DNA from: a bacterium | GTDB lineage: Bacteria; Bdellovibrionota_C; UBA2361; RFPC01 | Direction: 5' to 3' | NCBI GenBank assembly: GCA_030428205.1 | Contig: JAUIBK010000004.1 | Span: 59,912-123,911, forward strand | Length of the DNA: 64,000 nt | In this document: positions 8,711-16,633 of the stretch, piece by piece | Layout: each line of letters opens with the position of its first letter | How positions within the stretch are numbered: the first letter of the stretch is position 1 | Notes under the pieces: model-generated | The model's database searches: none | What the model was told of the DNA's origin: nothing | What the model saw: only the letters and a program-made list of their open reading frames with translations | Made by a program: the position numbers and the translations under genes

Positions 8711-9871
8711 CTAATCGAGGAGTGCGAAAATATCCGATTCCTCTTCGTCTATTGCATCATAGAGCCCGTCTATCACTACCGCTTGTGAGAAGACGGCGGT
8801 AGCTTCTCTTCCAGAGAAAACTTGAACCATCGGTGTGAGTTCACTTAAGCGGTTTTGAATAATTTGACTCCACTGAGAAGCACCTTCAGAAAGCCCTTTT
8901 CCAAGAGCATACGAAGTGCTGTCTCCACTGAGATACTGAAAAGTGGTCCCGTCTTCTCTCTCTACGGTTGTTTGTGAATCAGAGAGTGCTTGACCAAGAC
9001 CCGCTACAGTGCCTGTTGTCATTGCGCCACCAATGGCTTTTCCTAGAGGATCGAGAAGGATACCTTGCATGCCTCGTAGTCCATCTTCACCAACGATCCA
9101 TCCATCCACGTCGACGGTACGCCGCTCTCCGTTAGGAAAGCGCATGCTGAGTGATGTCAGACGGAAAATTGCTCGTGAATCAACCATTGAACCCTGGGCT
9201 GCTGCAATGAGCCGCGCCTCTCCGACAGGAAGGGCAGAGCTATCTGGGCCGTTGATATCGCTTACAAGCTTGAAAATAACAGGATAGGGTGTCCCGTCTG
9301 TTGGCGCATTTACGCCGGCAAGAAGCTTAATACGAACTGTGTCCCCAGGTGAGATGAGAACTTCTTTCGCTTCTTTTGGTGGTGCCGGTGGTGCAATCTG
9401 ATTATTATCAACATCACCAAAAGGCTCAAGTGAGTCTGGTTCTTGCTCAGGAAATTCAGTTTTATAATCTACCGGATCTGGTGGCTGGTTCACTGCCACG
9501 TTTGTCACCGTTTGCTGTTGTTGGATTCGATCGATGAGCTTCTTGAAAATTTCAGCTGTTCGCATCTCGGCGTTTTCTTGATCGGTGCGGATATCGGCAA
9601 TTTCCGTCTTTACCTTTTGCATGTCATCGCCGAGTTTCTTTTGACCGTCCTGGAGTGTCGTTACGAGATCCTGAAACGCTTCTTCAAAACCCATGCCTGC
9701 ACTTTGAACTGGTGCTTGAGCAACTTGTTGCTTCGGGATTCCTCTTCGCTTTGGCGGCTCACTAAAAACGAGAAAGGCGAGAGCAAGTACACAACAGCCC
9801 GCAATGGCTTGTGCTTTGCGATCACTCTTGAGCAGGAGTGAAAGATCTTCAATTTTTTGCTTCATGCTCAT
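8711..9871 (-). CDS. traB: VirB10/TraB-type T4SS core protein
   Basis: 386 aa. There is one transmembrane helix (about residues 21-40) after a short cytoplasmic head, then a coiled coil (about 60-120), a Pro-rich linker (DPVDY ... APPAPPKEA) and a C-terminal beta-barrel domain from about residue 170. The barrel shows the family pattern GDTVRIKLLAGVNAPT, a PVIFKLV strand, LPVGEARLIAAA, and the Gly-rich antenna region GLRGMQGILLDPLGKAIGGA. VirB10 spans from inner to outer membrane and gates the channel. Length fits TraB (about 475) or DotG C-terminal forms better than the 1000-residue Legionella DotG, as no pentapeptide repeats are present. Acidic C-terminus. Good ribosome site (GGAAGGAAG). Confidence 0.85.
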   Translation of the reverse strand: MSMKQKIEDLSLLLKSDRKAQAIAGCCVLALAFLVFSEPPKRRGIPKQQVAQAPVQSAGMGFEEAFQDLVTTLQDGQKKLGDDMQKVKTEIADIRTDQENAEMRTAEIFKKLIDRIQQQQTVTNVAVNQPPDPVDYKTEFPEQEPDSLEPFGDVDNNQIAPPAPPKEAKEVLISPGDTVRIKLLAGVNAPTDGTPYPVIFKLVSDINGPDSSALPVGEARLIAAAQGSMVDSRAIFRLTSLSMRFPNGERRTVDVDGWIVGEDGLRGMQGILLDPLGKAIGGAMTTGTVAGLGQALSDSQTTVEREDGTTFQYLSGDSTSYALGKGLSEGASQWSQIIQNRLSELTPMVQVFSGREATAVFSQAVVIDGLYDAIDEEESDIFALLD

Positions 9872-9884
9872 GGCTACTTCCTTC

Positions 9885-10673
9885 CTACTTTCGTGGTGTT
9901 GTTATGACGTACACTTTTGCTTTATGTTTACCAGCGATTTGCTGCTCAATATTGAGTGGTTTTGGAGCAAGCTCCCAGTTGTCCATCGAAATGGCACGTG
10001 TCCCATCGAGTCGAAAAGATGCTGGATTGAGCCGTTGCCCTTCATCGAGTTGATTTGATGCGTCAATGACATATCCCCACAAGTTGGGTCCAATAAAAAT
10101 TTTGTCAATCGTTGCTTGCAATGTGCCGTCGTTCATCACGGTCTCTCCCTTATATCGCTCGCTTACTTTATATCCTGGAATTTTCGGCTTTCCGAATTCA
10201 GAGGCAAGGACCATCTCTCGGAGGAGTCCAGGAGGAGAATGGGGACTTGAACGTTCAAACTTACGCTCAGCATATGGTAATTCTTCTTCTTCATTTGAGA
10301 GAATAGAAGAGCGCTCATCGTAGAGTCTGACCAAGCTGTCTCGGGGATCACTTTCGGTGGCAAGTCGGATACGCACAGAATACGATCTCCCATCATCAAG
10401 TCGAACGATGATAGCTTCTCCTTCTTCGGAGATACCTTCATTGGCGAAGACTATGAGATCGTCATCTTTTCTGTCTAATGAAAGACTTGATAGTTTCTTA
10501 CGAAAACCACCAGAGATTTTATCAGGAAACTCAATTTGTGTAGGTTCTCCTGGCGCAACGTAAACAGAAAACTCGTTGTTATTGTATTCGATGTCTCTTG
10601 CAGAAGCAGTTCCTGCGACACAAGTAGCGCCGAGAAGAATGATGATGAATGAAAATGTTCTCTTCAATTGCAT
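9885..10673 (-). CDS. traK: VirB9/TraK/DotH-type outer-membrane core protein
   Basis: 262 aa with a Sec signal peptide (cleavage near ASA-R, residue 26). The N-terminal beta domain opens with a pattern typical of TraK and VirB9 proteins (EFSVYVAPGEPTQIEFPDKI), where exported beta-rich proteins respond to a Val-x-Pro-Gly-x-x-Thr turn. The rest is beta-rich with no membrane segment. Together with VirB10 and the TraV-like lipoprotein it would build the outer-membrane ring. Start chosen at ATG 10673 after TAAGGAG. Spacing of 13 bp on each side shows it is within the operon. Confidence 0.8.
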   Translation of the reverse strand: MQLKRTFSFIIILLGATCVAGTASARDIEYNNNEFSVYVAPGEPTQIEFPDKISGGFRKKLSSLSLDRKDDDLIVFANEGISEEGEAIIVRLDDGRSYSVRIRLATESDPRDSLVRLYDERSSILSNEEEELPYAERKFERSSPHSPPGLLREMVLASEFGKPKIPGYKVSERYKGETVMNDGTLQATIDKIFIGPNLWGYVIDASNQLDEGQRLNPASFRLDGTRAISMDNWELAPKPLNIEQQIAGKHKAKVYVITTPRK

Positions 10674-10685
10674 TACTATGTCTCC

Positions 10686-11330
10686 TTACCGAGAAAGATT
10701 CTCAGGAATAATATTTGTGACAACTATTCCGTTAGGATTAAGCCTATGTCGTGGATTGGTTGTCATTGAAATTGTGAATCGAGTAATGATCGTAGGGACC
10801 TGTTTGCCACCAATGAGTTTCAGCCGTTCACCAGTAAGGCCGACAGAAACGGTATTCCCTTGTCGGTGTACTGTTGTCTTGGTTGGATCGATAAAGAACA
10901 TTTGTGTACGGCTGGTGCTCTCAATGGCATTCAGTTCAATTTCGAGCATGTCTTCTTTAAATTTTGAGAGTGCCGGCTCGTTGAGCATCTCAGCCGCAGC
11001 AATAAACTGTTTGCGCGCAGTAAGCGGCTGATAGCTTGCGATGAGGTTTGCCATTTCGGTTGCGGTAGCGATGAATTGACTGTCTTGAAGTTCGCTTACC
11101 GCATATATGCCAGGTTCAGGTTTTGCCGGGACATGTAAAATGGTACTGCGGGTTGCGTAGATATAGATGCAGAGAATGATGAGAAGTGGCGTTGTCATCA
11201 ACTGGCCTAGTGCCATGATCCGCCACATAGAGGCCTGCTCTTGATAGCCTTCCCAGAGACGAAACGTATCGTTTTCCCCTTTGGTAATTGCCTCAGCTGG
11301 TGCTTTAAAGAGTTCTGCAACTTTTGCCAT
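10686..11330 (-). CDS. traE: VirB8/TraE/DotI-type inner-membrane protein
   Basis: The start at 11330 (ATG after AAAGGTT) is preferred over the in-frame extension to 11366, giving 214 aa. A cytoplasmic head of about 37 residues is followed by one transmembrane helix (LMTTPLLIILCIYIYA) and a periplasmic NTF2-like domain. This is the VirB8 architecture and the size of TraE (188) and DotI/IcmL (212). VirB8 proteins nucleate the inner-membrane part of the channel and contact VirB10. It lies between the TraL-like and TraK genes, the same traL-traE-traK order as in F-like plasmids. Confidence 0.85.
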   Translation of the reverse strand: MAKVAELFKAPAEAITKGENDTFRLWEGYQEQASMWRIMALGQLMTTPLLIILCIYIYATRSTILHVPAKPEPGIYAVSELQDSQFIATATEMANLIASYQPLTARKQFIAAAEMLNEPALSKFKEDMLEIELNAIESTSRTQMFFIDPTKTTVHRQGNTVSVGLTGERLKLIGGKQVPTIITRFTISMTTNPRHRLNPNGIVVTNIIPENLSR

Positions 11331-11373
11331 AATTAACCTTTGAAAAACCGTAGAAGAAAGAAACAAGAAGTTC

Positions 11374-11766
11374 TTACTCTTCTTCTTCCTCCTCTTCGTA
11401 GAATACTCTGTCTAGTCCTAACTCAATAAATTCCTTCTTTTCGTCCATCGTTTTGAGTGGTGCACCGCTCCAAATCGGCTGAAGTGCCGCCGGTGTTGGA
11501 ATCCCAGGAGGCTCTAACCCGAGTTGCACCATAGTAATATTTGCAACTCCACGATTTTCATCGGGAAAGCTTTTGCGAAGTCCAGCGAGGAGGAATGTGG
11601 TTCCAAGGAGAATCGAGAGGAAGATCGGCATATTTCTTGAGCTTTGCCCAAGGATAGTTTCGTGCGCAATCATAGCCATGACAAATCCTGAGCCCCATTC
11701 CATGACTTTGGCCCCCATAAAGGTCCAGTCATCACTTAGACCAGGTATGACTTCACCGTTATCCAT
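11374..11766 (-). CDS. VirB3/TraL-like inner-membrane protein
   Basis: 130 aa, two closely spaced hydrophobic segments (about residues 22-40 and 48-64) and a cytoplasmic C-terminus ending in a run of seven Glu. F-type TraL and VirB3 are short proteins with two membrane passes found directly before TraE or next to VirB4, as here. They recruit the VirB4 ATPase to the membrane. No sequence motif is decisive, so the call rests on size, topology and gene order. The polyglutamate tail is not usual for the family. Strong ribosome site (GGAAGGAGAGG). Confidence 0.65.
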   Translation of the reverse strand: MDNGEVIPGLSDDWTFMGAKVMEWGSGFVMAMIAHETILGQSSRNMPIFLSILLGTTFLLAGLRKSFPDENRGVANITMVQLGLEPPGIPTPAALQPIWSGAPLKTMDEKKEFIELGLDRVFYEEEEEEE

Positions 11767-11794
11767 GCGTTATACCTCTCCTTCCTTGTCCTCT

Positions 11795-12178
11795 CTATTC
11801 ACTGTTCTCTGGTACTTCTGTCCCTGCTTCACCTAAAAGACCAGGTTGAGGGTCGAAGCGAACACCACTTTCAGACACTCGTGGTTGAGGTGCTAAGATG
11901 CGTTGTAGCTCCTCTGCACGGTCGTATACGATCGCTCTCCACTCCTTTGAGTCAATGAGTGCATCGGGGTTAACTAGTTGAGTTGCTTTGTCAAATTCTC
12001 TTAGTGCTGAGATCAACATAGCTCTCGATCGGGCGTAGTGAGCGCTGGCCTTGGTTAGGGTCGGTCCGGAAGCTCTCTCTATAGCAACTCCTGCTGTTGG
12101 GGCGGCAAGGATAGATGGAGGCAAGCTTAGGGCAAAGCATATGCCTGTAGCGATCAGATAACCAGTGGAAAACCTCAT
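11795..12178 (-). CDS. Exported small protein, first gene of the T4SS operon
   Basis: 127 aa with a Sec signal peptide (cleavage after SILAA, near residue 26). The mature 100 residues are mainly helical and polar with no Cys and no membrane segment. I do not recognise it. The ribosome site (TAGGAG) is good. As the promoter-proximal gene of the operon it is probably a periplasmic T4SS component or chaperone specific to this type of system. Confidence 0.65.
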   Translation of the reverse strand: MRFSTGYLIATGICFALSLPPSILAAPTAGVAIERASGPTLTKASAHYARSRAMLISALREFDKATQLVNPDALIDSKEWRAIVYDRAEELQRILAPQPRVSESGVRFDPQPGLLGEAGTEVPENSE

Positions 12179-12551
12179 ATGTGTGCTCCTAAAACATTGC
12201 TATTCATAAGCATTTAGTCTTTGCCCGGTGCTAGCGAGTAAACTCTAAACGCTTACAGTGCCGTAGAGTAAAACGTCTTACGTACTTGTTTCTCACGTCA
12301 TCTCAAGGCGTGAGGAATGTCGTCTCATCGGGCTGCAAAGCAAGCCCTTCTGTGAGTGTTATGGGGATCTTGAGGGAGGTGATACGGAAAAAAACGTGGT
12401 TTGGAGGCCTTTCTTAGAGGTAGGAAGCGATCTATAATAAAAATTCAGTTTTTTAAGCGTATTAGGTCGATTTTTCTCTTCTTGCGAGAAGGTTAAAAAG
12501 CAACGATCCTACTATCTCTTCTTTGGGAATAGGATTGTGTGAGGATTTTTT
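12179..12551. promoter_or_regulatory. Divergent promoter region of the two T4SS operons
   Basis: A 373-bp gap between the core operon (minus) and the coupling-protein operon (plus). On the plus strand a TATAAT lies at 12433-12438, with a weak -35-like TTCTTA 16 bp upstream (12411-12416). The following 113 bp would be a long leader ending in GAGG ahead of the GTG start. I found no clear operator. A shared region would allow joint control of the channel and the coupling ATPase. Confidence 0.4.
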
Positions 12552-14564
12552 GTGGCACTTCGAGGACGCATATCCCAGAAACATAGCCAGGAGCTTGCTC
12601 AGCTTCAGGGGTTTCAGTGGACAAAGCTTCTAGGTCTTTTCGGAATCCTCCTTCTCATTATCTATATTGGTACGGTCCTCTATCTCTCCCTTGGGTCGTT
12701 TTCTCCAACTTCATCACGGTACCAATCCTTGGCTCATCAGGGAGCTTCTTCTCATCTGCCAGAGGTGCGTCAGTTCTTCTCTGTTCAACGTGACTACCAG
12801 CAGTGGTTTATTCTTCGTGGAACGGTAGGGGAGAGGGCTTTTTTTAATGGTGCTTCTGAGATGTTGATGGAGAGTCTGCTGTCGTCATCTGTGCGTGGCT
12901 CCAGCTCATCGTTTTCTCTCTCTCTTCACTTTGCATTTCTCCGGACACTTTTTTTTCTGCTTGCGAGTGGAAGGATGTGTGTCTTTGCCCTTATCCTTTC
13001 GCTCTTTTACGGGATGCAGCGATGGAAAGTCTATCGATCGAATGATGTTCTCGGTCAGACGGGAAATGGAAGAGTGTACTATACGGGTGTGTTGGCCCGT
13101 CTTGAAAATTTGACTGCTGAAGGAATACCGGACAAGCAAGTCACGGGGTTAGCTTGTCCACCGTGTGTGAGTGAGGTTGAGGCAAAAGCTTCAAACCTTG
13201 CAAAGCTCCTCGAGGAGTATGGAGCACTCAATGGAACCACCTTAGCGCTTACCTCTGTTATTCTCGCTCTTGAGGAGTACCCTGCATACCTTGCTCAGCC
13301 GCAGGGACAGGAACAAGCAAAATTAAGAGAGGTTTTTGTTGGCGCAAGTGTTCCTGAGGCGACAGAGCATATTTTGCGTGTTGCCTTGTCGCTTCACCGC
13401 TCCTACCACCAAGGAGGGGGGGAACAAACAGTGGCCTCCGCCATTCATGTTTCTGCAGATAAAAAGCTCTCTATGCAAGACTACGCAGGTGAGTTGCATA
13501 AGGCTCTTCATCAGGTCCTCACTCCGCACCTTCGTGAGGAGTTGGCGAAGCTAAGTAGCGCAGAGGTTGCAACAGCTCTGCTTGCTCTACAGTCAGGTAA
13601 GGTCCTAGCCTTGACTCAAGCTGGTGGTCAGTGGATGTGGATCTCGAGCTTTCCTCAGCTCTCTGCTCGTGCAGTGCTCCACTCCGTACCTGCTTTTGTT
13701 GAAGAGCACGACTATCACCAACGCGAGACGATTCGCAGGTCTCTCATCTATGCTTCACGAAGTAGTGTCTTCGGTCCTGCTCGATTTGCTGTGGATCTTG
13801 TGTCTGCCGCTCGTGCACTTCGGCAATGGGTTGAGCTGAGTATGACGTGCCCTCATGAGCTAGCTCGAATTGCAGATGAGATTGAGCTCTTTGAGCTTAT
13901 GAATGAGGTTCATGGTGTCTGGAAGGACGCTTTTTCCAAAGAAGTTAGCCAATTTACCGAACGATATCCTGACCGTGTGCACGCAACACAAACAAACTTG
14001 CTGCTCGTACCAGTTTCCGCGCTTCTCGAAATAGGCAAAAAGTCGATCGCAACGGATCGCTTTGATAGACTTAAGAGTCTTATCCGCTCGGTAAGTACCC
14101 ATCAGCAAGAGCGCGAAGCGCAGATGAAAGAGGAAGAGGAAACTCTTGCGAGTGGAATCCCAGAATACGAACGGGTCTATCCACCATTTACACACCAAGA
14201 GCTTGAAGAGCTTGGCCAAAGACACGGCATCGAAAAACAAGACCTAAGTAACTGGGCAGTTCTACGGGTCTTGCTTCACAACTATGGGTGGCTTGCGAGG
14301 CGAGTTGGTGACTATACGGTACCAATCTCTACCCTTATTTTTGCGATTTTACATGGTGCAGGCTCCCAGGCTGAAAAAAACAATCTCGGTCTTGTTGGGC
14401 AAGCAGGGATGATTGCGCTCCGTGGCGCACGGCTCCGAGAGCGGTTTGGGAAGGAGTGGCACTCTCATTTTTCTCATGCTACCTATGCCAACATGGCCGA
14501 GACGAAAGAGCAGTATGAAAAGCTCATGCTTGGAATTGAAGATAAAGTGGAAGATGACAAGTAA
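12552..14564 (+). CDS. T4SS coupling-complex membrane protein, DotM/TrbA-like by position
   Basis: 670 aa, starting at GTG 12552 after a GAGG site. There is a transmembrane helix at about residues 25-47 and a second hydrophobic stretch at about 125-152, then a large cytoplasmic part of about 500 residues, mostly helical. A charged coiled segment (about 510-535, Glu-rich) precedes a C-terminal domain with the stretch VPISTLIFAILHGAG. DotM (IcmP) and TrbA have an N-terminal membrane anchor plus a cytoplasmic domain and sit next to the coupling ATPase gene, as here. At 670 aa it is much longer than Legionella DotM (about 380), so the assignment is from context. The stop overlaps the start of the next gene (TAATG), so the two products are probably made in fixed ratio. 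Confidence 0.5.
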   Translation: MALRGRISQKHSQELAQLQGFQWTKLLGLFGILLLIIYIGTVLYLSLGSFSPTSSRYQSLAHQGASSHLPEVRQFFSVQRDYQQWFILRGTVGERAFFNGASEMLMESLLSSSVRGSSSSFSLSLHFAFLRTLFFLLASGRMCVFALILSLFYGMQRWKVYRSNDVLGQTGNGRVYYTGVLARLENLTAEGIPDKQVTGLACPPCVSEVEAKASNLAKLLEEYGALNGTTLALTSVILALEEYPAYLAQPQGQEQAKLREVFVGASVPEATEHILRVALSLHRSYHQGGGEQTVASAIHVSADKKLSMQDYAGELHKALHQVLTPHLREELAKLSSAEVATALLALQSGKVLALTQAGGQWMWISSFPQLSARAVLHSVPAFVEEHDYHQRETIRRSLIYASRSSVFGPARFAVDLVSAARALRQWVELSMTCPHELARIADEIELFELMNEVHGVWKDAFSKEVSQFTERYPDRVHATQTNLLLVPVSALLEIGKKSIATDRFDRLKSLIRSVSTHQQEREAQMKEEEETLASGIPEYERVYPPFTHQELEELGQRHGIEKQDLSNWAVLRVLLHNYGWLARRVGDYTVPISTLIFAILHGAGSQAEKNNLGLVGQAGMIALRGARLRERFGKEWHSHFSHATYANMAETKEQYEKLMLGIEDKVEDDK

Positions 14565-16630
14565 TGGCCCGTGAGTATAACACTGAAAATTTTGAGGCAA
14601 TTCAGAGTGAGGAGCGTCACCACGCCCTCAAGCGGAGTGCGCTTTACACATTGGGTGGAGTCGGAGTAGCGGCTAGCCCTCTTTTAGGAGGCCTCGATCC
14701 TTCTGTTCTTGCACTGCTTGGAACCTTGCCAGCATTTGCTTTCTTTCAAGGTGGGAAGACGGCATCGGAGCAGATGTGGTTAGAGGTCGAACGTTCGAGA
14801 GAAATTGCAAAACGTGGTGGAGGTGCGGTGCTCGGAGCTCCGCCAGAGCGAGATTGCTTTGCTCAAGCGCTCGAAGATTCTCGAGCAAAAGGAAAGTCGA
14901 TTATTGATAAGTACCTTGTTGGGTTTGAGCTTGATACCGGAAAGCCTCTCTGGGTAAGTGATGACAATATGATGACTCACGCTTGCGTCTTTGCCAAAAC
15001 GGGTGTGGGAAAGACGCTCTGGATGGAGTCGCTGATTTTTCAACAGATGGCTCGTGGAAGAGCGAGTGGGTGTACTTTCATTGATGCGAAGAGAGACTCA
15101 GGCACCTTGGCGCATATCATTCTTATGGCGCTACTGACTGGTCGTATCGAGGATCTTATCGTCGTTGATCCATTTGAATCCCTTCATGCCTACAACTTTG
15201 TGATGACCAATCAGCGAGCAGACGTGAAAGCGCGAAAAGTCTTGCGAGCGGGTCTTCCACCGACTTCAGACGCGAGTACAACAAAACACTATGACCGACT
15301 TGCCGCGGACTCGATCTACCGAATGGTGCGTGCTATGGAAACGTTCGGGTTAACTTGGACGATCCAAGATATCGCCGTGGCACTCTCAGCTTTCAATCTG
15401 GCTTATCCACAACTTCGAAATATGCTCCACAAGATTGGAGCTCGAAAAGCGATGGTTGAACTTGGCCACCTTGCATCGAGCTACCGCACAGCAAAGGGGA
15501 GTCTCGACACTACTCGAATTACCGATAATTTGCGTGGTATCTCCTCTGAGCTTCATGCGATTGCTGGAAGCCAGATGGGAGAGGTTTTTTGCACCGAGTA
15601 CACGGATCTTGTTCTTACCGATGCTATTCTACGAGGAAAGATTATCTATTTTATGTTACCTCGGCTTGAGGAAGCTGAGAGTGCGGCGCGTATGGTAAAG
15701 CTCTTTCGTGAAGATCTTGAGGTTTCCATTGGAGAGATTACTTCGTCGCGTACTCTCAATCTTGAAGATCCACATCTTGTGATTATTGATGAAGGGGCTT
15801 CGACTTTTGGTCCAACTTGGGCGAACCTGTTTGAGCTGGCCCGAAAAGGTCGCTTTGCTCTTATCTTCGGTGCTCAGTCTACTGGTGGTCTCACTGATGC
15901 TTCGATGGGATTAAGTGAGGCCTTCTATGAACGTGTGATGGCCAACGTTAATATTAAAGTCATGATGCGTATAGGAGATAACCGCACTGCCGAAGATATG
16001 ACAAAGTGGTTTGGGAAGGTCGCCACGACTCGCACGTCAGTTGGAGCAGGGATGATGTCTGGCGGAGTCGGTTTGAGTCCTGCAGGACGTCGCGGCCGAG
16101 AATCACAGAGTATTAATATTCAAGAAGCCGAAGAGGACTTGGTTAGTGCAGAAGAGCTTAAGCACGAAATGTCCGCTGAAAAAGGTCTCGCGTGGTTTGA
16201 CCTTGGAGACGGACGAATCGTTAAGGGGCGTTCTTTTTGGTTTAATGCTGATATTCCTGATACGTGGGAGGGAAGAGACTATATTCCTCGTCTAGAACGC
16301 TTTGAGAAAGATGGTCTTGGACTCGCTCGTTGGGTAGATGAGCGTATCCTCAAGCAAGAGCAGAAAGAGACCTCTCCCAATTTTGCTCCTAAGCCTGGAG
16401 AACAAAATCAGCCAGTGAAACCTTCAAAAGGGGGAAGCTCACCATCGCCCTCGACAGCTTCTGATAATACTACAGAAGAAAAGAACGAGCCTGAGCCGAG
16501 TGGTCCTTTTAAGCTCGGTGTCGCAGGTGGAACTGGCCGGTTTCGACGCGGAGTAGTAACAGCCTTTCCTGCCTCTACGGACAAAGAAAAAGAGAAGGGA
16601 AAAGAGAAGACGAAGGGAAAGAAAAAGTGA
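14564..16630 (+). CDS. Type IV coupling ATPase (VirD4/TraD/DotL family)
   Basis: 688 aa. Two hydrophobic stretches near residues 25-65 could anchor it. The motor domain has Walker A AKTGVGKT at about residue 144-151 and Walker B LVIIDEGAS near residue 405. A family motif QSTGGL follows, and the core ends with GRSFWFNADIP, typical of DotL and TraD. The last 110 residues are disordered and charged (Pro, Ser, Lys, Glu), ending in a Lys-rich tail. DotL's C-terminus is where adaptor proteins dock, so this tail may do the same. The protein selects substrates and feeds them to the channel. Association with the preceding DotM-like gene favours DotL over TraD. Confidence 0.85.
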   Translation: MAREYNTENFEAIQSEERHHALKRSALYTLGGVGVAASPLLGGLDPSVLALLGTLPAFAFFQGGKTASEQMWLEVERSREIAKRGGGAVLGAPPERDCFAQALEDSRAKGKSIIDKYLVGFELDTGKPLWVSDDNMMTHACVFAKTGVGKTLWMESLIFQQMARGRASGCTFIDAKRDSGTLAHIILMALLTGRIEDLIVVDPFESLHAYNFVMTNQRADVKARKVLRAGLPPTSDASTTKHYDRLAADSIYRMVRAMETFGLTWTIQDIAVALSAFNLAYPQLRNMLHKIGARKAMVELGHLASSYRTAKGSLDTTRITDNLRGISSELHAIAGSQMGEVFCTEYTDLVLTDAILRGKIIYFMLPRLEEAESAARMVKLFREDLEVSIGEITSSRTLNLEDPHLVIIDEGASTFGPTWANLFELARKGRFALIFGAQSTGGLTDASMGLSEAFYERVMANVNIKVMMRIGDNRTAEDMTKWFGKVATTRTSVGAGMMSGGVGLSPAGRRGRESQSINIQEAEEDLVSAEELKHEMSAEKGLAWFDLGDGRIVKGRSFWFNADIPDTWEGRDYIPRLERFEKDGLGLARWVDERILKQEQKETSPNFAPKPGEQNQPVKPSKGGSSPSPSTASDNTTEEKNEPEPSGPFKLGVAGGTGRFRRGVVTAFPASTDKEKEKGKEKTKGKKK

Positions 16631-16633
16631 GCG

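Noticed and set aside
9443..9841. 132-codon frame opposite the TraB gene
   Set aside because: Antisense shadow of a well-supported gene with no independent start signal.
12179..12551. Origin of transfer
   Set aside because: No nick-site-like motif or set of inverted repeats is visible, and there is no relaxase gene in the window.
13860..14240. 126-codon minus-strand frame inside the DotM-like gene
   Set aside because: Shadow of the coupled gene pair; Cys-rich random composition.
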